Assembly: GCA_021604645.1 (NCBI GenBank)
Contig: BQJJ01000017.1
Location: 1 to 46,363, forward strand
Length of the DNA stretch: 46,363 bases
Reading direction: 5' to 3'
Origin: Methyloligella sp.
Lineage (GTDB): Bacteria; Pseudomonadota; Alphaproteobacteria; Rhizobiales; HXMU1428-3
This document shows, piece after piece, positions 31,243 through 41,100 of the stretch (positions are counted from its first letter, which is position 1; each line of letters starts with the position of its first letter). The position numbers and the translations under genes are program-made. Under the pieces are notes generated by a model. That model searched no databases. It was not told the origin of the DNA and saw nothing but the letters and a program-made list of their open reading frames with translations.

Positions 31243-32666
31243 TAGTGACCTCCTCCTTCTGCATTATTTGTTGATGAAATTGTGCTATTTGATACTGCGC
31301 CGCCTGAATTGCCAGGTAATCGACCATGAATTAATTGCTTGATGGCAATACGTGCGCGCCAATAGTCTTGTTGTGCTGCTATGTATTGTTGACCAGAAGA
31401 TATTTGTTGACGTTTTGCGGTTATTAATTGAAAAACGCCGGCCTGCATTGCGTTATAATCACGCTGCATTCCAGAAACGATTTGTTTATTTTCTGGCAAT
31501 ATGGTCTGCTGATAGTAAGCTACAGTTTTGCGAGTCGATAATAGTTTGGCACGCAACAACCTCGCGGTAGACCTAATTTGAATACCTAAAGACCAATATT
31601 GATTTCTTAATTTTTTAATCTCTAAGTTAGCTTTGGTGCGTTTGGCTTCTCCCATATCAAATATAGGAATTTCAATTTCAAATGTTGGTCCAAACTGTTT
31701 TTCACCATCATCTCGTTCATACTCTGCCCCTACTTCAAGATCAGGTAATAAAGATTGTTTGCGTTTTAATTGATACTTAGTTGCAAGTGTTAAGAGTGAT
31801 TGTTTTACCTGCGCCAGGTCCAAGCTGTTCTCAATGGCCGTTTTTTCTATATTAGCTGTTTTAACATCATATCTAGGCAAAACGGGCAATCTGTTAGGGG
31901 CTCTCCAATTTATATCTTTGCCAGATAATCCCATCAAAACATTCAGTTTTTCTTTCATCTCAACTGCATTTGCTTCAGCTTTGGCTAAATTAAGTTTAGC
32001 TAAGGTCAAAATATTTTTTTGTTGATCAAATTGAAGAGCGGTTATATTGCCAGCTTTTCGTAGTGCACTGGCTGCCTCAACTGTAGCTCTCGAAGATCGA
32101 ACAACTTGTTGGAATAAGTTAATCTGTTGGCGAGCGGCAATATAATCTATGTAAGCTGTGTGCGTTCGTGCAACCATATCAATTACAATACCGGAAATTT
32201 CTAGCTTCACAGTTTCAAGTTCGGATGTTGCTATCTCTCTTTTTAAAGGAATCCAAAGGATCTCAATAAATTTAACAGCAAGTCCAAATGTAAGATTAGG
32301 CGTGCTAATTCCTTCAGGAAAGGTTATGGCTCCATCTAAAATTGGATTGCTTAATAGGCCTGCCTGTACCAAATCTGCCTGAGCCACTCCTAACTTTGTA
32401 TAGGCAGCTTGTAGGTCTTTATTATTGAGTAGAGAAATCTGTATCGTATTTTTTGCCGTTAATTGACGTGACAAAACAGATTTCATAACACCCTCAGCCT
32501 GAAGGTCTTCAGGTGAGCCCGAGTTCCACAAAATCTTTCGACCTGTTCTCTCTAAGACATCATCTGAAACATCTAAAAAAGCTTGTTCCGCTGATAATTG
32601 AGCGCAACCAGCTAATCCAATCATGCTAATCAGAATTAGTACTGTAGGCTTTAATTGTTTAATCAT
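31242..32666 (-). CDS. TolC-like outer-membrane efflux lipoprotein
   Basis: This 474-residue protein has a lipoprotein signal (lipobox LAGC) and the repeated long helices of the outer-membrane efflux family. It stands next to the multicopper oxidase without an RND pump of its own, so it replaces the PcoB position or partners another pump. The ATG at 32666 follows GGGAGAG. A start seven codons upstream overlaps that site. Confidence 0.85.
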   Translation of the reverse strand: MIKQLKPTVLILISMIGLAGCAQLSAEQAFLDVSDDVLERTGRKILWNSGSPEDLQAEGVMKSVLSRQLTAKNTIQISLLNNKDLQAAYTKLGVAQADLVQAGLLSNPILDGAITFPEGISTPNLTFGLAVKFIEILWIPLKREIATSELETVKLEISGIVIDMVARTHTAYIDYIAARQQINLFQQVVRSSRATVEAASALRKAGNITALQFDQQKNILTLAKLNLAKAEANAVEMKEKLNVLMGLSGKDINWRAPNRLPVLPRYDVKTANIEKTAIENSLDLAQVKQSLLTLATKYQLKRKQSLLPDLEVGAEYERDDGEKQFGPTFEIEIPIFDMGEAKRTKANLEIKKLRNQYWSLGIQIRSTARLLRAKLLSTRKTVAYYQQTILPENKQIVSGMQRDYNAMQAGVFQLITAKRQQISSGQQYIAAQQDYWRARIAIKQLIHGRLPGNSGGAVSNSTISSTNNAEGGGH

Positions 32667-32683
32667 TCTTCTCTCCCACAGGC

Positions 32684-32935
32684 TCAATTTTTATTCATCT
32701 GATGACCGGAATGATCATTTGATGGCAGCTCTTTAAGTTTACGGTTTGTCTTACCAAGCTCTGGTTTGATATCGTAGAATTCGGTCTCTAATGCTTTTGA
32801 AATTCTTATTGGCGCACCAGATCTAGCGTCTGGATCAGCAGGATGACCCACTGGTAAATAGACTTCTGGTGTTTCTCTTAAACAGCCTGATAAGCCGATA
32901 GTGGTGACAAGACTTAATATTATTGGACGTAGCAC
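32684..32935 (-). CDS. Small lipoprotein of the copper operon
   Basis: This 83-residue protein has a lipobox LSGC near residue 18 and a short polar mature part ending in HSGHQMNKN with His and Met residues. It is the first gene of the operon with the outer-membrane protein, oxidase and cytochrome. The start is GTG after GGGGGA. It has no recognised family. Confidence 0.7.
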   Translation of the reverse strand: MLRPIILSLVTTIGLSGCLRETPEVYLPVGHPADPDARSGAPIRISKALETEFYDIKPELGKTNRKLKELPSNDHSGHQMNKN

Positions 32936-33051
32936 AGCGTTCCCCCTGAGTAATTTATCGAGTGCGATAAATGAAAATTGCAGGTTAATTTTCAGCCAAT
33001 GATTTTAAAAATCACCGGTCGAATGATATTTAAATTTTCAGGAGGAGTGAA

Positions 33052-33486
33052 TTAAAGGCGCAATCGTTTTGTCTGCCTAAGAACAGAATGAAAAATTGTT
33101 GACTGCAACTCTATAAAACGATCAGTAAATTGCGACCGTTTAGAATATGATTGTAGGGCTGGGATGTTGGAAAAAGAATAAAATTTATATTCTTTTTCAC
33201 CTGTAGAAATCACATTTTTGGGAAGTTTTTCAGAAAATGAATTGATAGCAATTTGCTGGCTACAATCAAGTGAATTATGATCGCAAGGGTCGTTAGAATT
33301 TTCGGATAAATCATTGCTGTTCTCATGATGATTAGCATGATTATGTTTTTTATCATGTATCTCAATACTCTTAGTGGTAAGACTGTTTTGATGATGAGAG
33401 TTAAACGCAAAAGCAGAAAAAGCACCCGTGCAGCACGAGCCCACTAAAATAGAAAAAATTATAAAAACTGCTAATAATCTGCTCAT
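33052..33486 (-). CDS. Exported Cys/His-rich protein, unknown
   Basis: This 144-residue protein has an N-terminal hydrophobic signal (SRLLAVFIIFSILVG), then a His/Asn-rich region with KKHNHANHHENSND and Cys pairs (CDHNSLDCS). It resembles small metal-island proteins with a signal, a His cluster and a basic tail (RQTKRLRL). The start is uncertain: a TTG at 33522 adds 12 residues. The layout is like that of the protein at 43942-44289. Function unknown. Confidence 0.55.
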   Translation of the reverse strand: MSRLLAVFIIFSILVGSCCTGAFSAFAFNSHHQNSLTTKSIEIHDKKHNHANHHENSNDLSENSNDPCDHNSLDCSQQIAINSFSEKLPKNVISTGEKEYKFYSFSNIPALQSYSKRSQFTDRFIELQSTIFHSVLRQTKRLRL

Positions 33487-33628
33487 ATAACCAAATATTT
33501 TTCTATGCGAATCTAATTCCAAATTATACCAGATTCTGTTATGCCTTCTAATTTAAAAGTACAATTTTAAGAATGCAATCTTAGTGATTGTTGTAAATAA
33601 GTTACGACTTCATTATATCAATTTAGTA

Positions 33629-33917
33629 TTATTTAGTAGCGCACCCTTGATACCAGGGCGTATAAATATGCGTGTGAGGCCTGCGGTATCTATGGTTTCT
33701 ACGATGGTGTTTTGTCATAGGATTATAACCAATTCCGCAAGTCCGAGAGGCATTGTATCGTAAAAAATGTTCCGGGTTATTCTGCGGAGTGACATATGTA
33801 CTGATGAGTTTAATTTTATTCATCTTAAATTCGACTTTTCCGTGTGCAAAGGTTGAATTCACAAAAAAAAATAGACGTAGCTAAAACAGATAAATGAGCC
33901 AATGCAAATACGTTCAT
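33629..33917 (-). pseudogene. Frameshifted copy of the small RRNHRY-type exported protein
   Basis: The C-terminal 50 residues (ASRTCGIGYNPMTKHHRRNH, then HIYTPWYQGC) match the gene at 37203-37514. Upstream, an ATG at 33917 opens a signal peptide (MNVFALAHLSVLATSI) in a different frame. The frames meet at a run of nine T on the coding strand (near 33863-33871), and removing one T would join them into a protein of about 95 residues with a signal cleavage after TFA. It is either a real slippage mutation, phase variation or a base-calling error. Confidence 0.7.
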
Positions 33918-33984
33918 TTCCAAATATTCCTTAAGTCTTAAAAAATAGGTTCAGATACTACTACGTGCAAATTCTATTAATCCC

Positions 33985-34593
33985 TTAAAATAAGTTTGAT
34001 AATTTTTCAGATAAAATTTTTCTGGCTCTATAAACTCTTGTCTCTATAGTTTTAGGAGTTACATTCAACAACTTAGCACATTCTTCTTGCGAATGATCCT
34101 CAATAGTAAATAAGACCAATGCAGTTTTGAGCTTATGCGGCAGGTTTTGCATTTCCTTTTCAAGAGCACGAAGTTGATCTCTGGAATCAATTAAATTTTC
34201 AATATTTACTGTGGGATCCTCAATTGTTTCTTCAATACTTTTTGAACTATCAGGTGAAACATAAGCGTTTAAAGAAATAAAATTTCTTATCTTCTGTTTT
34301 CGTCCCCAGTCACGACAGAGGTTCATGGCAATTTGATAGATCCAAGTTGAAAATGTGAACTTAGGATTGTAAGTATTCGCTTTTGTATAAACCCGAATAA
34401 ACGTCTCTTGTAATAAATCATAAGCAACGTCTTCATTTCGCACATACTTAAATATAAAAGAGAATAATTTAATCTTATAGCGTGCCATAAGTTGATTTAG
34501 CGCTGCCTCATGGCCTTCTGATAGGTAACAGATGAGATCTTTATCTGAAGATTGTTCATTAAACAGCGCTTTTTTATTTATTTTCGAGCGCAT
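33985..34593 (-). CDS. ECF sigma factor, CnrH-like
   Basis: This 202-residue protein has sigma region 2 (LFSFIFKYVRNEDVAYDLLQETFIRV, with FSTWIYQIAMNLCRDWGR) and region 4 (LKTALVLFTIEDHSQEECAKLL, then KTIETRVYRARKILSEKL). It is the last gene of the set with the CnrY- and CnrX-like proteins and overlaps the second by 20 bp. That is the order of cnrYXH in Cupriavidus, where the sigma is held at the membrane until metal is sensed. Its probable targets are the TGAGGG-N16-CGTATTA promoters. Confidence 0.9.
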   Translation of the reverse strand: MRSKINKKALFNEQSSDKDLICYLSEGHEAALNQLMARYKIKLFSFIFKYVRNEDVAYDLLQETFIRVYTKANTYNPKFTFSTWIYQIAMNLCRDWGRKQKIRNFISLNAYVSPDSSKSIEETIEDPTVNIENLIDSRDQLRALEKEMQNLPHKLKTALVLFTIEDHSQEECAKLLNVTPKTIETRVYRARKILSEKLSNLF

Positions 34594-35023
34594 CTGAAAC
34601 CATTTTTTCCAATTTTAGATTTTGACCTTCAGTGAGGATTGGGCGCATTTGAAAGAAATGCTGCAATGTGGCCTTTTGCAACTCACCCATAGCCTTATGG
34701 ATTTTATTGGTTGCTTCCTGGACTTGTAGACTAAAAGTTTTATCCTTTTTTATAGCTAGTGCTAATTCTTTATTTGCTAAGTATATTTGTTTCTCTAATG
34801 CTTGGCGTTCAGTATGAAAACGGTTTTCAATTATCAATAATTTTTTTGCTTGATTTGGTGTAATATTTAATTTTTCATGTAACTTCTGGTGCCAATGTAC
34901 AAAATAAGTATCACGTTCTTTGCTTTCAAAATGTAAATAATTTTGACCAATATAAAGACCAACAAATGTAGTCGTTAAAAACAGCAACAAAAAAATTATT
35001 GCATTCAAATAGCGCTGTTTCAT
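34574..35023 (-). CDS. CnrX-like periplasmic metal sensor
   Basis: This 149-residue protein has an N-terminal membrane anchor (about residues 6-26) and a periplasmic four-helix domain of the Metal_resist type. Candidate ligands appear at the places known from CnrX: VHWHQKLH in helix 1, ENRFHTE in helix 2, and LQHFFQM in the last helix. It would transmit metal binding to the CnrY-like anti-sigma. The ATG at 35023 is preceded directly by the stop of that gene (TAAAATG). The metal cannot be told from sequence. Confidence 0.78.
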   Translation of the reverse strand: MKQRYLNAIIFLLLFLTTTFVGLYIGQNYLHFESKERDTYFVHWHQKLHEKLNITPNQAKKLLIIENRFHTERQALEKQIYLANKELALAIKKDKTFSLQVQEATNKIHKAMGELQKATLQHFFQMRPILTEGQNLKLEKMVSDALENK

Positions 35024-35024
35024 T

Positions 35025-35348
35025 TTATTTTCCAATTAAATTAACTGCTAGGTATGGGCTGTTCGCACTGAAAAGTGTCAAATCTAAAGTGTGTTGATTT
35101 ACCTTAGAATTTGGTGAAAATTCGAAATTCGATATTGAACTCAAACTAATGCCAAATAAGAGAGCAAATGCTAAAGCTGATACTTGAAATTGCGGTATAT
35201 TAAATACCGAAATGATTTTTTGTTGCCATGTAAGATCGTATGCATGGATTTTATGCCAGACATCATGTTCCAACCTATTTAATTTTCCAGTATTAGGATC
35301 TTTATTTAGAAGTCTGGCTAAATGGTCGTCTAAATTATTTTGAGACAT
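35025..35348 (-). CDS. CnrY-like membrane anti-sigma factor
   Basis: This 107-residue protein has a cytoplasmic N-terminal part that could hold the sigma factor (LDDHLARLLNKDP, LEHDVWHKI), one membrane helix at about residues 52-71 (VSALAFALLFGISL) and a short periplasmic end. Sequence similarity to known anti-sigmas is low, so the call rests on topology and gene order. It is first in the operon and carries the ECF-type promoter directly upstream. Confidence 0.7.
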   Translation of the reverse strand: MSQNNLDDHLARLLNKDPNTGKLNRLEHDVWHKIHAYDLTWQQKIISVFNIPQFQVSALAFALLFGISLSSISNFEFSPNSKVNQHTLDLTLFSANSPYLAVNLIGK

Positions 35349-35379
35349 TTTTTATCCTCATATTTTATATCTTAAGAGT

Positions 35380-35408
35380 TAATACGTGGAAAAGCCTCGT
35401 ATCCCTCA
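35380..35408 (-). promoter_or_regulatory. Putative ECF-sigma promoter of the cnrYXH-like operon
   Basis: TGAGGG (complement of 35403-35408), a 16-bp spacer and CGTATTA (complement of 35380-35386) lie 32 bp before the anti-sigma start. It is identical in both boxes to 28731-28759, which is consistent with autoregulation by the encoded sigma. Confidence 0.62.
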
Positions 35409-35496
35409 AAAATATTTTATGATTAATTAAATAACTTACATAAATTTTATTGAGAATTAAGAAACAAATGTTTTTACTTCTCAATTTCTGCTTTGT

Positions 35497-37088
35497 GCCG
35501 ATTTTGTTGATTTAGTCGGACTTGATTACTTTTAGTGATTGTGATTCCATTTCTTAAGAGATTTGCTTAGGAGATGAGATGATGATGAGACTGCAATCTG
35601 AACCAGATCAACTTTTCTATGATTTTTGCCTCAATGATCATGTGCCTGAAGATCATCTCCTGCGCAAGATTGATCGTTTTCTTAATTTTGACGATCTTAG
35701 ACAAAAACTAAAACCGTTTTATTGCTCGAATGGACGGCCTTCGATTGATCCAGAGCTGCTGCTCAGAATGTTGCTTGTTGGCTACTGTTTTGCCATTCGA
35801 TCAGAACGGCGCTTGTGTGAAGAGGTTCATCTCAATCTTGCCTATCGCTGGTTTTGCCGATTAGGACTGGATGGGAAAGTTCCAGATCATTCGACATTCT
35901 CTTTGAACCGCAATGGACGCTTTCGTGACAGTGGTATTTTGCGTCATTTGTTCGAAGGCACAGTGTAGCGCTGTCTTGACGAAGGATTGATCGGTGGTGA
36001 GAGTTTTGCTGTGGATGCAAGTCTCATTCAAGCTGATGCTAACAAGCAGCGATCATTGCCGGGTGATGAATGGAATATAGAGACCTTGCCGGAAGATGCC
36101 GGGCGGTCCATTCGAGACTATATTGATACGCTGAATGATGCAGCCTTTGGTGCTGCCAGTGATAAGCAACCAAAGTTCATCTCGCCATCTGATCCTGCAG
36201 CACAGTGGACAGGAGCGCTTCGTGGCCCTGCCTTTTTTGCTTATGCGACCAACTATTTAATTGATACCGATAATGCTGTCATTGTTGATGTTGAGGGTAC
36301 CCGCGCTATCCGTCAAGCTGAAGTTGGATCAGCTAGAACAATGATTGAACGCACGATAGATCGCTTTGGTCTTTATCCAAAAAGTTTGGCAGGAGACACT
36401 GCTTATGGCGCTGCTGATATGCTGGACTGGCTGGTCTATGATAAAGGCATCGAACCGCACATCCCTGTTTTTGATAAATCTAAACGGACGGATGGCACCT
36501 TCTCACGTGAGGACTTTACATTTAATCACAAAGACAATGTCTACATTTGTCCGGCAGGTAAGCGGTTAAAGAGCAGTGGAAAAATCAATTATGACGATAC
36601 GTACCGCTATGTCGGCAGCACCTATGATTGCCGCCCATGTCCTCTTAAGTCACGCTGTTGTCCTAAGACACCGCAGCGTAAAACCCCACGTTCTATCCAC
36701 GAGGGAGCCAGAGATATGGATCGTGATATTGCAAAGACTAAAAGCTATGAGGTCTCTCGAAAGAACCGTAAAAAGGTGGAGATGTTATTTGCTCATCTCA
36801 AGCGTATCCTGAAGATGGGGAGATTGAGACTGCGCGGACCCAACGGAGCAAAAGATGAGTTCCTTCTTGCAGCCACAGCTCAGAACCTCAGGAAGCTTGC
36901 TAAACTCAGACCAGAACCACCACCCAAAATGCAAACGGACTGAGAAATCTGAAAAATAGGAGGGCAGATATGAATGAATAAGCAGAATTATCATCAGACC
37001 TGGCCTAACGGTCAGGGCAAGAAGCCTGCTTCTAAAAAGAGCGAGAGATGTAGCTTGATAAATTTTGATTAAATCAACAAAATCTGCC
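35497..37088 (+). mobile_element. IS1182-like insertion sequence
   Basis: The terminal inverted repeats share GATTTTGTTGATTTAGTC (35500-35517) and its inverted counterpart at 37067-37084, with two mismatches over 18 bases. They enclose one transposase gene, for an element of about 1.6 kb. It split the region between the sigma cassette and the Czc operon. No target duplication could be seen with confidence, and the exact ends are approximate. Confidence 0.75.
35579..36943 (+). pseudogene. IS1182-type DDE transposase with internal stop
   Basis: The 454-codon frame is complete except for TAG at 35966-35968, after FEGTV and before RCLDEGL. Related transposases have Gln at this position (CAG), so one C-to-T change explains it. 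The N-terminal part shows DHLLRKIDRFLNFDDL, and GRPSIDPELLLRMLLVGYCF. The C-terminal part shows FAVDASLIQADANK and the CxxC region CRPCPLKSRCCP. It is probably inactive unless the stop is read through. Confidence 0.85.
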
Positions 37089-37140
37089 CTGAACAGAAGT
37101 CAGGAGCGTATGCTTACTTAAGTTGCGCTGAAAAAATATT

Positions 37141-37171
37141 AAGAGTCAGAGAAAACCATTTTCTGACTCTT
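37141..37171 (-). terminator. Terminator of the Czc-type operon
   Basis: AAGAGTCAGA (37141-37150) pairs with TCTGACTCTT (37162-37171). On the minus strand the stem is followed by AATATTTTTT, a T-rich tail. It lies 32 bp after the stop of the 103-residue protein gene. Confidence 0.8.
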
Positions 37172-37202
37172 AAAGTTGAAATTTTTCAGTTGATTAAACT
37201 CA

Positions 37203-37514
37203 CTAGTCTTTGCAGCCTGGTCGCCAAGGCACATTAGGATGGACATGAGGTCTTTTATATCGATGATTACGGCGATGTTGCTTGCTCATAGGGTTATACC
37301 CTTTGCCACAGGTGCGCGATGCATTCCCAGCGATGTTATAGTGATATGGATTAGTTTTATATGTAACATAGGTGCTATTATAATTATGTTTAGTATTGTT
37401 GCGATCCATCATAAATTCACTATGACGCTCATGAGCTTGAACATATCCTAAGGTCGATATTTGAAAAAATAAAATAGCAACAGCAGCTATAATAAATTTG
37501 CTTATATTAAACAT
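37203..37514 (-). CDS. Small exported basic protein with RRNHRY motif
   Basis: This 103-residue protein has a signal peptide (cleaved near VQAHE, residue 27) and a His/Asn-rich middle. A conserved end follows: NASRTCGKGYNPMSKQHRRN, then HRYKRPHVHPN and PWRPGC. The same end occurs in the broken gene at 33629-33917, so it is a family with at least two copies here. Two Cys could form a disulphide. The many His/Arg suggest periplasmic metal binding. AAGGAAAAATC gives the ribosome site. No named family is known to me. Confidence 0.72.
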   Translation of the reverse strand: MFNISKFIIAAVAILFFQISTLGYVQAHERHSEFMMDRNNTKHNYNSTYVTYKTNPYHYNIAGNASRTCGKGYNPMSKQHRRNHRYKRPHVHPNVPWRPGCKD

Positions 37515-37583
37515 TGATTTTTCCTTAAACTAATAAATTTCTAATTTTTAAATAATAAAAAAAAGTAGGTGCTATTTCATTTG

Positions 37584-38111
37584 TTAAGGCATTTTATAAC
37601 GGACTTGAGATGAATGACCGTGTGGATCAGTGAGGGTTATTATGACGCGTGCGCCATTAACATTTGAAATTGAATCAGTGCTCTGCAAATATTTTTCATC
37701 AACACTTAGAAGTTTCAAAGGTCCCTGCTTACCCTGTGCACTTAAAATCATAGCAATAGCCGTGAACCCTTTCGTGGCAACGTCTTTACCATCATGATCA
37801 CTTAGGAATAATTTAATCTTCCCATCATTGAGAACCAATTCACCATGATACTCATCAATTTCTAGAACAACACCACCATTAGCAGCTTTCGGGTGATGCT
37901 TAGCATGTTCGTTTGCTCCCTCTTTTGAATGATCATGTTCATGCTTTTTACCCTCAGCGGCATGATCGTGACCTTCATGCTTTTTACTCTCGGTTTCATG
38001 GTCATGACCTTCATGTTTTTCTTCCGCCAAGGTTGGAGTAACCGCCCCATTTTGCACCGCTGTAAAGAACAACGCGAGAAATAGCAGACTTGCCAATTTT
38101 TGTTTTTTCAT
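37584..38111 (-). CDS. His-rich periplasmic metal-binding protein
   Basis: This 175-residue protein has a signal peptide ending near TLAEEK, then a repeated HEGHDH/HAAEGKKHEHDHSK region with about 20 His, then a 100-residue beta-rich domain starting KAANGGVVLEIDEYHGELVL. It sits directly after the RND pump gene and may buffer or hand metal to it. AAGGAAAAATTG precedes the ATG at 38111. Confidence 0.75.
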   Translation of the reverse strand: MKKQKLASLLFLALFFTAVQNGAVTPTLAEEKHEGHDHETESKKHEGHDHAAEGKKHEHDHSKEGANEHAKHHPKAANGGVVLEIDEYHGELVLNDGKIKLFLSDHDGKDVATKGFTAIAMILSAQGKQGPLKLLSVDEKYLQSTDSISNVNGARVIITLTDPHGHSSQVRYKMP

Positions 38112-38153
38112 CAATTTTTCCTTTTATTAAAACTTATTTGCAGTTGGGATGTT

Positions 38154-41100
38154 TTAGGTTTTGTTTGTCTGACTTATTTCCTTTCTGTGTACAAGCCCGT
38201 ACAGAACCGGTAACACAAGTAATGTTAGTAAAGTGGAAGAAATAATGCCGCCAATTACAACTGTTGCAAGTGGACGTTGCACTTCAGCACCGGCTCCTGT
38301 TGCAAGAGCCATTGGTACAAATCCGAGAGAGGCAACAAGGGCTGTCATTAATACCGGGCGCAGTCGTTTTCTTGCCCCTTCAATAATTGCTTCGTCCAAA
38401 GACATACCTTCACTTCGCAAGCTATTTATAAATGATATGATCACAAGCCCATTTAAGACAGCTACACCTGAAAGAGCGATAAAGCCAATTCCAGCTGATA
38501 TAGAAAGCGGTATACCTCGTAACGCAAGAGCGGCAACACCGCCGGTTAAAGCAAGAGGGACACCAGTAAAGACAACTGCTGAATCTTTGATCGTGCCCAA
38601 AGAGGTAAAAAGCAATAAAAAGATCAAAGCCAATGCCACTGGTACAACAACTGCTAGCCTCTTTGATGCTGAGATCAATTGCTCAAACTGTCCGCCCCAA
38701 GTAATCCAATACCCAGATGGCAGTTTGACATTTTTATCGATAAGCGCTTGCGCATCTTGTACAAAACTGCCCATATCTCTTCCTCGAACGTTTGCCGAAA
38801 TAACGATCCTGCGTTTGGAGTTTTCTCGACTAACCTGATTGGGGCCTGGAGCCAGTGAAATGTCTGCAATATCTTCAAGCAGAATCATTCGAGCCATCTT
38901 ATTAGTCGAGTTTGCATAAAAAGCAGAAACGACAGCGGTGTCTTTATCGCTGGTTTCCGGAGGAAGAGGGATTGGAAGCGTCCTAATTGTATCAATATCA
39001 GTACGTAAATTCTCAGCTAAACGAACCACAATATCAAATCGCTTATCTTTCTCAAACAGGGCACCAGCGCTCTTTCCACCGATGGCAATCTGTATGTTTT
39101 CTTGCACATCCATCACAGAAAGCCCAAATCGAGCCAGCTTTGCCCTATCGGGTTTTATTGTCAAAAAGGGTAATCCTGAAATTCGCTCTACATTTACATC
39201 AGCAGCACCCGGAACACCCCGCAGCTGATCAGCTATTTGATTACCAGTTGCTAAAAGTTTATCAAGATCATCGCCAAATACTTTAACTGCAATATCGGCT
39301 CTTACTCCTGCTATCAATTCATTAAAACGTAATTGAATAGGTTGAGAAATCTCATAATTGCTGCCAGGTATTTCATTAGAAGCAGACTGAATCTCTTTTA
39401 CGACCTGAGCTTTTGATTTAGATTTATCTGGCCATTCACTTTTTGGCTTTAGCATTACATATCCATCTGAAATAGACGGTGGCATAGGGTCAGTTGCAAC
39501 TTCTGCCGTTCCAATGCGAGAGAAAACCTCTTTCACTTCAGGTATTTTAATCAATCGTTTTTCGAGCATATCCTGCATTTTAACAGATTGGGTAAGGCTG
39601 GTGCCCGGCCCTCGCAAAGACTGAATTGCAACATCGCCTTCATCAAGCCGAGGAATAAATTCACTACCAAGTTTAGTGGCCATAAGACCGCTGAGAATGA
39701 GCAGACAAGCTGTGGCCGTTAAAACAACTGATTTATTATTCAGCGAAATTTTCAGAATTGGGTCATAAAGATGCCGTGCTTTACGTACAATTAAATTTTC
39801 TTTTTCAGCAACCTCACCAGTAATAAACAAGGCAATGGCAGCCGGCACAAATGTAATGGAAAAGATCATTGCCCCAGTGAGAGCTAGCACAACTGTGAGT
39901 GCCATCGGTGTAAACATTTTTCCTTCCACTCCAGTCAAAGTTAAAATAGGAAGGTATACGACCATGATAATAAATGAACCAAATAGGGATGGTGTGATCA
40001 CCTGTAATGTGGCTTCTTTTACAGTGGAAAAACGCTCTTGAAGACTGAGTAACTTGCCTCTTTTATGTTGTTCTTCGGCAATCAAGCGCAAACAATTTTC
40101 AACAACAATGATGGCACCATCTATGATGATGCCAAAATCAATAGCACCAAGGCTCATCAGGTTGGCGGAAATTTTATATTCAACCATACCTGAAATTGCA
40201 AACAGCATCGACAGAGGGATCATTATTGCTGCAATCAGTGCAGCACGAAAGTTTCCTAAAAATAAAAATAAAATAATTATTACTAATAGGGCGCCTTCGA
40301 GAAGATTTTTTTCAACCGTGTGGATGGTTTTATTCACCAGATCTGTGCGGTTATAAACCGTCCTTAAGAAAATTCCTTCCGGCAGGCTTTTTCTTATCTC
40401 AGAAAGCTTTGAATGAATTCGATCTGCAACAGCTCTGGAATTTTCACCCAGTAACATTACAGCAGTCGAAAGAACAACTTCATCGCCATTATATGTCCCA
40501 GCACCTGTGCGCAATTCTTTTCCTATTGCAACTTCGGCCACGTCTCGAACATGAACTGGTGTACCACCATGGGTTCCAACAGGAATGTTAAGCAGATCTT
40601 CAATCCCGCCTACCTGGCCGGGAGAGCGTACCAGGTACTGTTCGCCGTTTCGCTCAATATAACCTGCACCAACATTATTATTATTTTTGCTGATCGCATC
40701 CATCAGAGCGTTCAGGGATATTTTAAAGGAATTCAATTTTTCCGGGTCTGGAAGTATGTGATATTGTTTAGTAAAACCACCTATCGCATTCACTTCAACT
40801 ACGCCTGAAACCGTTAGAAGTTGTGGTCGGATCACCCAATCATGCAAGGTGCGTAAGTCTGTGGGTGTAACAAGAGAACCATCTTCATTGCGCGTGCCTG
40901 GTTTTGATTCAACTGTATAAAAATAAATCTCGCCAAGACCCGTTGAAATTGGACCCATCTCCACGTCAATACCGTTGGGCAACTTGTCGCGTGCCTGCTG
41001 AATACGCTCGTTTACAAGTTGACGAGCAAAATAAATATCGGTTCCGTCTTTAAAAACTACTGTGACCTGAGAAAGGCCATAGCGAGATAGGGAACGTGTA

